64,000 nt of DNA from contig NC_092589.1 of assembly GCF_047663525.1 (NCBI RefSeq), forward strand, positions 82,248,001 to 82,312,000, read 5' to 3'. The notes beneath the pieces are model-generated. The model was given only the letters and a program-made list of their open reading frames with translations. It ran no database searches and was not told where the DNA came from. Position numbers and translations under genes: made by a program. The DNA comes from Anas platyrhynchos. Its lineage: Eukaryota > Chordata > Aves > Anseriformes > Anatidae. Positions 25,101-36,631 of this stretch are shown here, one piece after another. Position 1 is the first letter of the stretch. Each line of letters starts with the position of its first letter.

Positions 25101-26128
25101 CTGCTGCGATAGATGCCGGCTGAGCAGCCTGCCCTGCATCGGCATTAAAGCCGATAGCCTCTCACCGCAGCAATACCACCGTGTAGTCATTGTGTCCATG
25201 CCAAAGAGTGGCTTTATTATTTTTTTTTTTTCCAGTTGACAGCTAATTGAGGAGAGGGAGACAGGCAATAAAAATTATGTGGATGGTGAAGGAAATGAGT
25301 CTGACTCACTTCCACTCTCCCTTTCACTTTTTTAATCCTGTGCAGTGCTGCATATGACAGGAGTGGGATTATGCTGGCTGTACTGATAGCAGCCTCTGCC
25401 CCGCTCTGTAGATATTTTTATTTTCAGTCTACTTTTTCTTGTTTTGAACGTGTTTCTCTCTGTTTTCCCATTTCCCTTCAGCAACTTCTACCCAGCAGAT
25501 TTAAGCCGATCCCATTTCATTCCCGTTCAGACTGCAGGCACGTTTCCTGCTTGCAGATAAATATGTTTGGAAAGGGAGAGGGAGGGAAGAATAAAGTTTT
25601 AACATCACTTTCAGCTTGGGACTTGAGCAAATGAGGGAAACCTCTGAACGTGAAAGGAGCATTTTTGCAGGGAGACTGTGGTGCCTTTCAGTGGCTGTTT
25701 TTATTTTCAGACCCCGGGTGAAGCTTGAGAGAAAAGCAGCTGACGCCGAGCTTGTGTTTACCGTCCAAAGGGTAGGAAGGGGAAATCGAAGAGGTTTCAT
25801 GGCGGTAGGCAGCAGTCTGTAAACAAGGCATCCACATCACCATGTCTAAGGTCAACTTCTGTGTACAAGCAGGCGTGGGGGGGATGCTGGCAGGGCCGCA
25901 AGCTGACCTGCAAAGTGACGCGCTGCGAAGCGGTGACTGAGCCCCAGTTTCACAGGTGGGGACAGAGGGGCAATGTTCAGGGCATGAAACCGTGTGAAAG
26001 GATACTGCGGGTGTTTGCGCCGGGTTTCACGTGGCCCAGGCTTGGAGAAACACAGAGCAACAACAAGGGAGCCCTGGAAAGTGCAAGCTGATAAACAAGG
26101 CAGGGAGCTGGCTGCTGCCAGAGGTGCT

Positions 26129-26159
26129 GGGGTGGGTGGGTGGATGGGTGGGTGGGTGG
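26129..26159 (+). repeat. GGGT-type simple repeat, G-quadruplex motif
   Basis: Six runs of three or four G with single-T or short spacers lie on the + strand, which is also the transcribed-RNA sense of BACH2. They start with GGGG at 26129-26132 and continue at 26134, 26138, 26146, 26150 and 26154. G3 runs with one-base loops are among the most stable quadruplex formers. No function is assigned. Confidence 0.8.
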
Positions 26160-27493
26160 ACGTCCTTTGCAAACTGCAGAGACTTCTAAGCTGTGCTGCT
26201 ATTTATCTCCACATGACCGAAGTGCACCATTTGAGGACGATAACCACGTTTTAAATATCAAAGGAAGCTTTTCAACCAGAGTCTTTTGCTTGGCTGGAGA
26301 AACTTCAATCTATTTTCTTTGGTGGTGTGTCTAAAGAATGGTCCCCTTGTTTGAAAGAGGTTGGAGCGAACCAAACGAGGACAGAAATGTAAATATTTAC
26401 TGCCATCTTTTGGTCAGTGTGGGTATGACTTTAAAAGAAAAGGTCAATCCAGTTACTCAAGTTGTCATCTCCTTCAGCTTTGTCAACTCAGTCTTATTTG
26501 ATCACCAAATACAGCAGCGCACCTCGAAACATTGGGTTTTGCATAGTTGTATTATCAATCTCAAACGACGAGTCTGTCTCTAATTTTCTGTCCTTAATTT
26601 GAGCAAGCTGATAGGTTTGTGAAGAAAATCTATCAGAAGTCGATGAGCACATCTGCCTTTCTCCAGGTTCACTGAGAGTTTGAGAGAGGGTTGGAATAGC
26701 TGAAGTCACCACCTGTAGCTCCTGCCGCTGGTCTGTGGTTCAAACAGAACGACAGATTGTGGACAGAAGGACAAATATTTAAGGCAAATACTGAGGTTTT
26801 GGACTGTTGGATTTTTTTTTTCCCCCAAGAAATGCAGTTTGAGTACTCTTCACTCTATTAGAATTTTCAAAAATAATGATTTCTTTAAAAATGCGTATGT
26901 TTTAGGAAGGTAGGATACGTTTCATCGTACTTCTCTGGTCCTTTCTTCTTCTGTACTGTAGTGCTCGTTTGAAATGCTGCTTATACAACTTGTCCAAATT
27001 GTGGTATGGCTTTTGTCATCCACTTGAGGTGTCCAGTTGCATTTTTAACCTCACACCTAATCAAAGTTTCAGTCCTGCAGACCATGCAGGGACAGGTTTC
27101 CTGCTGCCGTAACAGCCTGTTCCCTGAAACTGGTTTGAAATTAATAATGGTGAGGCACTCCACTGTTTCCAAAAGGCCATGTCTCATAGTGAAAGGAGAC
27201 TTTTTTTAATGCAAGGAGTTTGGTTATTAGGGCTTTCTTAAAGGGTAAAATTTTTATGTGGGATTCATCAATACTGCTGATCTCAGTAACATCACAGCCT
27301 GATCCTTACTAGCTGGACCTCTCAAATGTGCCACAAGGGAGTGTTAAAAACTTGCTCGTTGTAACACTTTCTGTGTTGTTTATTTAAGGGGTGGGAGCAT
27401 TGCTAATAGTCCTTCTGCTTCAGTGTTCAGCTTGCACTCAGCAAGCAAAATATGACTCTTTGTCCGCTTTTGTCTCACATTTGTTCATTTTAG

Positions 27494-27700
27494 GTGAAAC
27501 TTCCTTTTCCTGTTGATCAAATCACAGATCTTCCAAGGAATGATTTCCAGATGATGATAAAGATGCACAAGCTAACCTCAGAGCAGCTCGAGTTCATCCA
27601 CGATGTTCGCCGGCGCAGCAAGAACCGAATTGCAGCTCAGCGCTGCCGCAAGAGAAAACTGGACTGTATTCAGAACCTCGAATGTGAAATCCGCAAGTTG
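27494..27700 (+). CDS. BACH2: BACH2, exon with CNC region and basic DNA-binding region
   Basis: This exon has 69 codons, phase 0, between TTTTAG (ending 27493) and GTGAGT (from 27701). It reads [18 protein letters not shown] at its start, continuing GHE from the upstream exon. Residues about 1-40 are the CNC homology region shared with NF-E2, NRF and BACH1. The basic region [13 protein letters not shown] (about residues 44-56) carries the DNA-contacting Asn, Ala and Arg pattern of CNC-bZIP proteins. The zipper begins with [11 protein letters not shown] and continues in the next exon. Reading through the donor gives an open frame to 27826, but the sequence then loses all family similarity, so that is intron. 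Confidence 0.98.
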
Positions 27701-30700
27701 GTGAGTGGCACGCGCTCACTGCAGCACCCTGCACCCTCACCCTGCACCGTGCAGGGTACCGACAGCTGTTCCCACCCAGAGTTTAGTTGGTTCAGTCAGT
27801 GTGTAAGGTTGTGTGCAAGTAAGTGAAGCCGCTAGCACAACAATTTAATATAGAAAATTTTGTTAGGATGTATGTATATTATAGTACATATGGAAAACAC
27901 AAAACACTGGTGAAATTAGACCTAAATATATACATGCATTTTATATATCTCAAAAGTAGGTTGTTGATTGAGTTGGAAGGGGAGAGAAGTCTGTATCACA
28001 GCTCCCTTCTTGCAGTTTCACTTACCCTCAGTACTTACAGTGCATCCACAGAGGCATTTCCTCGTCCGAGCCCCACATTCATGCTTCATCGTCTTAGCAA
28101 GCGTATTGGACAAGGGTTAGGGTGTGGAGGGACCACAGCGCTGTACACGCATGTAGAGTTTTAGTGTAAGAAGGCGAGGTGACTGGGACAACACTAAATG
28201 GCTGCTCAGGAAATTCCTCTCTCTCTCAGTCATGGCGTGGATGCCTCGGGTGTGGTTTAGGAGGCTAAACACAGGTGCCTGCCCTACAGACACCCACGCT
28301 GGAGTTAGTTGTCCTGTTTTCCTTTATCATCGGTGAAGGGAAATAGATACCTGTCAAGTCTGTTTTGTCTCATCCTGCATCAGAGGAGGTGAGGTGCAGC
28401 CCAGAAGTGACTTTTTCTATCCATGACTCAACAAGATCACCTGGAGAGCTATGTCAGATACAGACGTTTCAGCTGTAGGAGCCTTAACGAAAAAAACTCC
28501 TGTCCATTTTGACAGTGCGCCTGTGGGCTGCTTTTCTTCCCTTGCCCTTCTGCCCATTGAGAAAGCAAGCAGATACAGGACAAAAATAAAAAGATTAAGA
28601 CAAGATCAGGGAGGAAGATACGTCTACAGGGTATCACTCAGTGGGAGGAATGCAACATTAACTTCAAAATGGGTTAGCACCTTCTGATCGGCTTAAAAGT
28701 CCTAAAAGCTCTCTGAGATGTCAAAAGCAGGGTAAGAGTCTCAGCTGAGCCATTATGAGAAGCAGCGTGTGTAGCATGAAGGACCGGACAGTTTGATTTC
28801 ATTTTGCAGCAGAGATTTAGAAGTCCGACATTAAACTTTGAATATCCAAGGCTTTGAGTGCTAAATGAATTCATTCACATAAATAAAACAAAAGGAGCTG
28901 AAGCTGATTTCCCTTCAGAGTTCCCTGTGTACCCAGTTTCCATTAAAATTAAAGGTTATTTAGTGTTTTTGGTTTAAATGCCTGTGCGCACATTCGAAAT
29001 ATGCTCAGCTGTAGGTTGAACTCAGGGGGTCTGGGAAATCGGGTGCTTCTTGTTCTGATGGTAACAGGTTGCGTGCTGAAGGTGGCCTTTAGCGTACTCC
29101 ATTCTCTGCACAAGCTGTAGCAAGCGTGGTGTGAAAGAGGCAGGGATCTGTTGGAGGAAGCTGAGTTATCGCCACCCTACAAATGGCACAAAGCCGCAGT
29201 GCTTTGGGTTAGTCACTTACTGCCTGAGCGTGCCTGCTTCCCATCTGTAAGACGGAGGTGCCACTGACCCTACAAGCTGGTGGGGAGGCTTAAATCATCA
29301 AGGCTGGTGAAGCCTTCAAATGCCACGCTGCTGAAGCCCTGGCGGGGGAAAAAAAAAGTAAAAATGTTTTTATAAGAGTAGAGCTTGACTGGTACAAAAC
29401 AAACAAAACATCAAAGATAAACAAAATACTGAGCAACCGCTTCCTTCACCGAGCGTAATCCACGGTGCACGCGGATGAGTCAGAGGTTCTGCAGGGCGAG
29501 AAGGAGGTGAGCAATCTAGGTTGTCAGGAGAGGCAGGCTCCCTCTCCGCTGCACACACTCGTCCCTCCACGCCGAGCTGGTGGTGGAGAGGGGTCCACGA
29601 CTCTAGCAGTGAGCACCTGGGGCGGTGCTGTAAGGGCTGGACTAGCACCAAGGGCGGCTTGGGTTTGATGCCTGTAGCCTTCACTTGGAAATTAATTCGG
29701 GTTCATTGGGGTTTATGCAAACTTTGAAATATTTATTTAGCAAACTGTACTCAGGCCAGGTAGCAGATGGGTTCGGGTGCATCATTTTGAAAAAGATCCA
29801 TCACAACAAAGACAATCATGAGGTGTGCAAAGTGGCAAAAGTAAACAAACTCGTGCAACCTTATTATTGCCTCTCCAGCACTCCCGTCCTCTCCCTATAC
29901 ACCTGCAGTCCGAGCAAATTGTCTGCTTTGAGACCATACTTTTAGGAAAACCAGCAGTGAAACTCCAATTGACTTGACACAATACGTGGTCACTGGAAAT
30001 TCTTTTGTCATCTTCTGTCCGCTTTGTGACCGGTAATTTCCAGCCTCCTTAATTAGGTAGTGATACTAGGGTTTGAGGGGTTTTCACTTGGCTGCTGTTT
30101 TGTTTTGTGTTGTTTTTCTTTTTGTTTTTAAATGAAAGACCCTTTCTTCCCACTGCATATACTTCCTGTAAGTCACCCATCTCCTTGACACAGATGGTTT
30201 CGCAGCAGACAGTGAGTGACATGGTTGCATCTTCTGAGTTTGATAGGTAGGGTTTTTTTTTCCTGCTTTCCTTCGCTCATCCATTTACCAGCTCACTTTT
30301 TTTTTTCCCCTGCAAACTCACAGCATATTCTCTTCCATAATTCATTATCTCAAGATGTACTTGAGCATCTGTTTATTTTTTTATTATTTTTATGTTTTCT
30401 TGATAGATTTATCAATATTTTAGCAGTTGGTTCTTTTCATGTACACTGCTCTCATTCTCATTCTCACAGCTGCACGCTTCCAGTGTGGGCTTTGGACTCC
30501 GTGTAATATTATCAGCTGTAGCAAGCACCCGTAGCTGGATTATCAGAGCGAGGGGGTTTCACACCTCAGATGCCGAGGCAGCTTGGGTTTAGCAGTGTTA
30601 GTAGGTGGGGTGCACAGTGGGCTGCTGTCAGGGCCAGCTGAGCGCTGGAAATAGCTCTTGTACTCCTCAAAATCTGGTCTACTCCCTTGAGCTGTGTGCC

Positions 30701-31569
30701 TGCCTTCCTGGGTGGTGGGACTGCACTGCAGCTGGACCATCCCTGTTGTTCTGCACTGGGTCAACATCAGTTTTTAGTGGTGTATCCCCAGGTTGTAGAG
30801 CCTGACCCCTCCTCATTTGCCTCCCAAGCATGTGAATTAGAAAGAATCAGGGAATCATTAGGGTTAGAAAAGACCTCCAAGACCACCTGGTCCAACCATC
30901 ACCCTACCACCAATGTCACCCACTAAACCATGTCCCTAAGCACCAGGCCCAACCTTTCCTTAAGCCTACTTTTAGGGTTTTCACACAGGTCTTTGTAAAA
31001 ATATCTTGATTAGGTCCAACCCAAACCAGTAAGCACCAGGACATATGAAAACAAGCCATGGTACAGGCTGCAGAGCCCTCCCTGGCCCCGATCATCTCCT
31101 CTGAATACTGTACCTTGCAGTGGGAACGGGTGCTCAGCTGGGACATGAGCCCGACCTGACTGACTGCCCCGGCATCTAGGGGTGGTCTGCAACACATCTT
31201 CATCAACTAGACCCTGATTTCTTCTTGGTTGGCTGGATAATGGCTTTTCTCCGTCAGAGCGTTTCTGTCAGAGTTTTTTATACCATACATCCAGCAGCCG
31301 TAGTCTATTAAGGTAGCTAATTATTAAGGGAATAATTTATGACTCTATCCTCTTCCAACTCAGATGTTTTTCTCGAGCTATTTCCCAAACTGCAGTCCAC
31401 ACAGGCCTCACGGTGGTCAAATATCTGATGGCTTTGTGGCTTTTCCTCTACCCCGTGAAAATAACCGTGACATGTTCGAGTTCTCCTTGGGTGCTGCGGG
31501 ATGCGTGCCTGGGCTGGGCTGCCAGCGGATGGCCCGTCACCAAACTAAAGTTCCTTCTTTCTTTTCCAG
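27701..31569 (+). other. BACH2: BACH2 intron interrupting the leucine zipper
   Basis: The donor is GTGAGT at 27701 and the acceptor TTTTCCAG ends at 31569. The intron holds one CR1 fragment (about 30842-30962). It also has a small 8-bp hairpin with a 3-nt loop (27739-27757) about 40 nt past the donor, and a T-rich stretch near 30100-30420. I found no coding exon. Confidence 0.9.
30842..30962 (-). mobile_element. CR1 LINE 3'-end fragment
   Basis: The + strand carries the reverse complement of a CR1 terminus. It has GGGAATCATTAGGGTTAGAA, then AAGACCTCCAAGACCACC, TGGTCCAACC and CACTAAACCATGTCCCTAAG in the usual order. The copy is short, diverged and non-coding, and lies in the BACH2 intron in antisense orientation. 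The edges are approximate. Confidence 0.85.
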
Positions 31570-32052
31570 GTGTGTGAGAAAGAGAAACTGCTCTCCGAAA
31601 GGAACCAGCTGAAAGCAAGCATGGGAGAATTGCTAGACAACTTCTCGTGTCTTTCCCAGGAGGTGTGCAGAGACATGCAGAGCCCGGAACAGATCCAAGC
31701 CCTCCACCGATACTGCCCCGTTCTCAGGCCCATGGATCTGCAGACAGCCCCCACCATCAGCCCCTCCCCGGCCGGCGTGGAGCAGAGCCTGGTGCCGTCG
31801 CAGTGCGTCGGGGAGAGCATGCAGTGCTGCTCGGAGCAAGGCTCGGTGCAGCTGGGAGCTCCCTGGCTGCCCAACAACGTCTCGGAGAATTGCTCGGCCG
31901 GCGGCGGGGGGTTGGATGGAGCTGAGCCAGGTACTTACCCCGAGAGAGAGCTTCCGCGAGAGCAGAGTAGCCAAACGGTCACGGTAGACTTCTGTCAGGA
32001 AATGACTGATAAATGTACAACAGATGAACAGCCTAGGAAAGATTACACCTAG
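31570..32052 (+). CDS. BACH2: BACH2, last coding exon: leucine zipper and conserved C-terminus
   Basis: This exon has 160 codons plus the TAG stop at 32050-32052. It begins VCEKEKLLSERNQLKASM, completing the zipper started in the previous exon. A block containing NFSCLSQEVC and the Cys-Pro motif RYCPVLRP follows. Next comes a Pro/Gly/Ser-rich variable stretch that differs most from mammals. The exon ends with the highly conserved tail QTVTVDFCQEMTDKCTTDEQ (then PRKDYT), the region that in BACH proteins directs cytoplasmic localisation and nuclear export. Together the three exons give 744 codons. With the missing BTB half (about 80 residues) the protein would be near the roughly 840-residue mammalian length. 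Confidence 0.98.
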   Translation: MCEKEKLLSERNQLKASMGELLDNFSCLSQEVCRDMQSPEQIQALHRYCPVLRPMDLQTAPTISPSPAGVEQSLVPSQCVGESMQCCSEQGSVQLGAPWLPNNVSENCSAGGGGLDGAEPGTYPERELPREQSSQTVTVDFCQEMTDKCTTDEQPRKDYT

Positions 32053-32384
32053 TGACTTGTAACCTTAACGTTACACCTGGTCAGGTGTTCTTCAGTCAGC
32101 CGGTGGCAGTGTTCATTTGTTGTCTAGAAGAACGTATTTGGTGCACACTACAGTGGTCTTAGCAGCAATACTGTTTTTAAGTATTCCCTCCTCTCTACAA
32201 GCAGGAGTTATCTTCACAATGGTGCTATCCCTTGCTCAGGCAGGGAACTAAACAGTGGCAACACTGTCTGTTTTTGTATGTTGATTTCAATCTTAACAGG
32301 GATGGACATAACACCTCTGAGGACCCAACCGCAGCTTTTTTCTCAGTGGCCCATGTCACAAAACCCTAACTCAGGAATTTCCTC

Positions 32385-32391
32385 TGAATGT
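32385..32391 (+). promoter_or_regulatory. miR-181 seed-match site
   Basis: TGAATGT is complementary to nucleotides 2-8 of the miR-181 family. It lies about 330 nt after the BACH2 stop. A second copy is at 36632-36638. The match is seen; function is inferred. Confidence 0.4.
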
Positions 32392-32444
32392 TCAATTTTT
32401 CATTGAAGACAGCTTCTTTACACATCAAAGTTTTATAGCTAAAC

Positions 32445-32452
32445 TGTACATA
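32445..32452 (+). promoter_or_regulatory. Pumilio-type element TGTACATA
   Basis: This fits the Pumilio consensus UGUANAUA in the 3' UTR. A second copy, TGTAAATA, is at 38357-38364 just before the distal poly(A) signal. An 8-mer can occur by chance, so confidence is modest. Confidence 0.35.
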
Positions 32453-32665
32453 TTATATATAATATATATAAAATATATATATCCATATGCAAAAGTCCCT
32501 GCATGCCTCAATTTTTCTCATCCTACAAACTGGAAGCTTTCATTTACATTGTATAAACAAGTTCCAACATTCCTTTTTGTCTTCGATGCTAGAACTAGTT
32601 TGGTAACTTGTTACACGATTTTTTTTTTCTCGGTTCTCAGTTCAGCAATATCATTCAATTTGTAC

Positions 32666-32674
32666 TTATTTATA
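32666..32674 (+). promoter_or_regulatory. AU-rich nonamer TTATTTATA
   Basis: This matches the destabilising AU-rich nonamer UUAUUUA(U/A)(U/A) in the BACH2 3' UTR. A second exact copy lies at 37228-37236. Such elements usually shorten mRNA half-life. Confidence 0.4.
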
Positions 32675-32810
32675 AAATTTTAATGTTGGAAGCTTATTTG
32701 AGATTTTATTATAGACAATTTTTTTGGCACAGCCATTTCGTGCCACTTGAGCAATGTGGATTTATTTTATTTTCTTGCAGATACTGTACAGTAATGGTCA
32801 ACTTTGCCAC

Positions 32811-32819
32811 TTGCACTGA
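32811..32819 (+). promoter_or_regulatory. overlapping miR-130/301 and miR-148/152 seed sites
   Basis: TTGCACTGA contains TGCACTGA, a full 8-mer site for miR-148/152, and TTGCACT, a 7-mer site for miR-130/301. From memory, miR-148a has been reported to repress BACH2 during plasma-cell differentiation, so the first match has a plausible biological context. The seed match is direct; use of the site is inferred. Confidence 0.5.
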
Positions 32820-33315
32820 GTTTCTGGTCAAACCTCTTTTCATAAATGAAGTCGTGACTTCAGTATAACTTGAGTATATGGTTTTCTTTGCTTTATGGCT
32901 TAAAGAAAATAGAAAAGTTTTAGCTAATAGACAAACACTCAGGAGCTCATTACGTAGTAAAAAACGGTCTTGCCAAATACTGAATTCACTATACAATTTG
33001 TAAAGAGAATCTGCTTGAATTATTTTTATATTCAGACTTCTTTCTGTTTCACAAACCAAGCTTAAGTGCTGTTAATGATGCTTTTGGATTCTTATAGGGT
33101 AAAGTATATTTCACTCTTTAGAGAAAAACGTATTTGACAACTGGATCTGTTCATCATACGTTCCACGAAGTAAAGTAAACGGAGATCACATCAATACACT
33201 TCGGGGGGCTTCTTTTCCAGCCCCGGTCTGCATCCTTTACTCATGGAAGCAACTGCTGCTCCGAGTAGTCCCTGTAGCCTCACCTCAGCTTTCCTCAGAC
33301 ATTACCTGTTTTTTC

Positions 33316-33391
33316 CTTCGCCAGACCCGAGCTGCAGAGGTGGGTCTGGCGAAGTCCGAGATCCTGCCTGGGTAGGAAGAGATGCAGGATC
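33316..33391 (+). other. two adjacent hairpins in BACH2 3' UTR
   Basis: Hairpin 1 pairs CTTCGCCAGACCC (33316-33328) with its exact reverse complement at 33342-33354, 13 bp plus one G-U, with an 11-nt loop. Hairpin 2 pairs GATCCTGC (33360-33367) with 33384-33391, 8 bp with a 16-nt loop. Only five bases separate them, which suggests one structured RNA module. Confidence 0.65.
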
Positions 33392-34618
33392 AGACCCCTA
33401 ACCGTTGACTTTGGTTTCCCTACAGAAGTCGAGTTAGCACTGTATCCTCTAAGAGCAAATCACACGTCTGTCGACACCCGCTCGGGTCGCTTACCCTTCC
33501 AGGTCTTGTGTTCCAGGATCCTCTCGTCCCGCAGCGTTGCCCTCAGCACAAACCGCAGCTAAAAGAGCCCGGTCTCAAAGGAGACTGCTCAGTGAATTGG
33601 CTTAGTTGTAACTGTATTGGATTTGTATCTGAAGCGATGTTGACTCGTGTTATGACTGTGTGAGACAGCAGCTTTCCGAGCATAACAGCTGTATGTACAG
33701 TGTAGACAGAAGAACGTCCTCCTAATGCTTTTTTAATAATTATTATTACTCGAAGTGTACTGAGTTTTTCTTTTGTGGTTCTTTGCCCTGCGTGTGCCAG
33801 GTTGCGTGGCTTTCTCCTGGGCGACGACTGTCATGTGCTTTACTGGCTGATATTGTTTGTTCTTGCTGAAAAAATCGACCAGCTGTTCACACCTGTTCAA
33901 AAAAAAAAAAAAAGACGAAAAGAGTGGGGGGATAGCGGCTTCTCAGAAGCACTGGGCGATCATGTGGTCTTCTGCACTAACGTTTACACTCGAGGTGTGC
34001 GCTGGTGCTTTTTTTGAGGCACCCAGTAGATCAGCATCCTTACCTTGGAGGAGGAATCAGCTCCCTCCCTCCCCTTCTTCCATCTTCAGACTGTGCTCAT
34101 GGACCGTCGCGCGCTTGCCACAAGGTCTTGCTTTTACCCTCTGCACCCACACTATTGTAGCCGAGCTACCGAGGAGGAAATGCATATAGCATGTGCCATG
34201 TTTGTTGAAAATACTTCTTTTCCCCGCATGTACAAAGAAAATCTAGTATATAATGTAGGAGAATATTTATGTTTAAGTATTAATCATTACTGTACAAAAT
34301 CCTTACCTTTAGATGTTCAAAAGTATACGAATGCCATAAACTCCTAGTTCACACGGTTGAAAAAGGGGGAGGAGTCGTCCTTTCTTTTTACAAGAGCGTA
34401 AGCTAAAAAGATTTGAACCCCCCCCCCACCTCCTCCCGGCCACCTTTTGCAGGTAACTGAGTGAGAAGCTCTTGCGGGGGGATTGGGTTTTCCTTTGGAT
34501 TCATTGACGTTGCAAAGCAGTTCTGTGCTTCGCAGAGAAGTTTTGTTTCTATGAGACCATGGTGAAAGCTAGAATTTTAAAACTAAATGTGAATCACATT
34601 ATAGACTCATAGCTACTT

Positions 34619-34647
34619 GGGGGGGCTGGGGCGGAGGGAGGGGAGGG
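34619..34647 (+). other. RNA G-quadruplex motif in BACH2 3' UTR
   Basis: Five G-runs (34619-34625, 34628-34631, 34636-34638, 34640-34643, 34645-34647) are separated by loops of one to four bases on the mRNA strand. This satisfies the standard quadruplex pattern. Confidence 0.7.
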
Positions 34648-35353
34648 TCGACTGACACAGTATTTTAAAGATGTTTTTTCTGTTGCCTTTTTTTTTTTTT
34701 TTAATTTTTAAGTGACCTCCTATATATATCAATAGGTAGAATGTTTTATGAGCGTAAAACCAAGTTTTAACTTGCTTCCTGACATGAAGATTTACTCTAC
34801 TAACAACTCATGTGCAACTGGTACTCTTGACCTCATTCCAACGGTTTATAAACCCACCCACACAACCCATTGCGCTGCAGCTCTTAGGTTTGACCTGGCT
34901 TCATACTGGTGCTGGGTCTCTTGATTTCCTCTACCTTGGGAACTGGTGTTTAAAACCACTGCTCAAATAAGTGTCTCTTCCTCAACCTTTTCTCTCCTCT
35001 CGCTCTCTTTCCCTCCCCCGTGAGCTTTTCTGGATGTTTGATTTCATTCTCGCCCATTAGAAGTGGCTGATTTTGTGTCATTGCTTCCTATATTTACATG
35101 TATCATGGTTTTTCAGTGGGTTGTTTTTTTTGGTGGTGGTGGTGGTTGTTTTTTGTTTCTATTTCGTTTTGAGTTTTTTTTTTGCTACTCTGAACCACGT
35201 GGCTCTCAAAACTGTTACCGGGCTAACTTTAAAGGAAGGCATTGGGAGAATTAGCTTCAGACCTGGACGTCAGGTAGCATCCCCAGCTGCTCTTGTCATG
35301 AGGTCAAAACAGCTGACCACAAGGACACTGTTAGAAAGAATTAAAAGAAAAGA

Positions 35354-35359
35354 AATAAA
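35354..35359 (+). terminator. proximal poly(A) signal AATAAA (candidate)
   Basis: This consensus hexamer lies in an A-rich context 3.3 kb into the BACH2 3' UTR. If used it would remove most downstream regulatory motifs. No strong downstream GU-rich element is obvious. Confidence 0.3.
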
Positions 35360-35909
35360 AAAATACTGACTGCAGTATTGATGAGTGTGAAGAGTTTGGC
35401 CAATGGTCACCGTGATCTTAAGTGGGAATCTCTTTGCATTTGTCAAAGAGGACACGTGCAGCACCTGTCCTGCCAGGCAGTGCTTGGGAAAGGTGTGACG
35501 AGCCCCCGTCTCCCTGCTGGGTGCTGCACAGCTCTTGTGGGCATGCGAGTCCCCGAAGCTTTGTCCAGGCTGTACCTAGTCCTCCTCTTCCTTTGCCATT
35601 GCTATCCTTGTATCGCCAGGAAACCTCATTTCATTTAGGCTCGTTATGCTTTGTCAGGTGAGTACTACACTATATAATGTGTTTGTTTCTCTGCGTTCTC
35701 TGGGGGTGCCTTGAACACAATTAAAGCTCATTGCAAGCTGATTCTGGAACAAAAAGGTAGTGCAAAAAAAAAAAATTAATTAAAAAAGAAAAAAAATAGA
35801 AACAGAGAGAGAGAAAACAAAACAGAAAACATGCAAAATGCAAAAGCAAAATGTTGGCTGTGTTATCAGGAGATCCCAGTATTTATATCACAAACTTCCT
35901 AACATATGA

Positions 35910-35939
35910 TGACTCAGGCGTCAGAGTTTGATGCTGCAG
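35910..35939 (+). repeat. BACH2 3' UTR stem-loop element, copy A
   Basis: TGACTCAGGC, then a G and a short variable loop, then TGATGCTGCAG. GCGTCA (35918-35923) pairs with TGATGC (35929-35934), including one G-U pair. Copy B lies at 37031-37059. The two differ by one indel and three substitutions at most, and keep the same fold. Confidence 0.7.
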
Positions 35940-36366
35940 TATAAAACTATTATTTTATATATTGTACAAGTAATTTATTAAATGTCTTTCTAAGGGTATA
36001 TGCTGCTTTTAAGATGCACTATATTTTTGGATCTAATCCTTGTATTATTTTTTCCCAAGGAAGTAAAATGTGCTGCAAAGGCAAGCCACAGTGATTAGTA
36101 TGCTAACTGCTACTTCTCTTTAAAAAGGAGAGTGGGAACTAGATAAGTAACTTTGCTAAATGGATTAACTGCTGCCAGAGAAATGATTAATGCTGATAGT
36201 GTGGTTGTTAATCTGGAGTTCAACACTTCGTCAAGTCTGTATTCTAAAGAGCGCTTAAATAGAAGTTAAAATGCCTAGATAGATAGTTAGGTTTTTTAAT
36301 ATGTATGTTTATGATTGCCTAAGGAAAGAAAAACAAATCTGCATGCTGGAATCACTATAATCTTGT

Positions 36367-36377
36367 AATAAAATAAA
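36367..36377 (+). terminator. tandem poly(A) signals (candidate)
   Basis: AATAAAATAAA contains two overlapping consensus hexamers (36367-36372 and 36372-36377) in the BACH2 3' UTR, a candidate intermediate cleavage region. Confidence 0.4.
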
Positions 36378-36631
36378 ATCTGATCCACTAGGAGAAAGCA
36401 TGATGAAGCACTGTACTGCCAGGCTCACTTGTGTCATGTAATCCACTACGGTGGTTGTTAAAGAGGAGAGGGATGGGTTTCCAGAGTAGACCTGTAGTGA
36501 ATTTTGCAGTGAGACAAAGTGAACGTTTGCCAGGTTTACTCGAGCTCACGTGTTGTCCTCTGCCGTTACAACGAGGAGCACTGCTTTCACCTTTTTTTCT
36601 GATCCGAAATGCATTTGGAGGTGTCTTCGGG

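Larger units (their letters stand above)
19740..27493 (+). other. BACH2: BACH2 intron between central exon and CNC/basic-region exon
   Basis: A GT donor at 19740-19741 and a TTTTAG acceptor at 27488-27493 bound this 7.75-kb intron. I see no further exon in it. It contains an exact 19-bp tandem duplication (22158-22195), a G-quadruplex-prone GGGT repeat (26129-26159), short A/T tracts (near 20855, 22464, 25219) and moderately GC-rich unique DNA around 21.3-24.1 kb with only short chance open frames. Confidence 0.9.
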
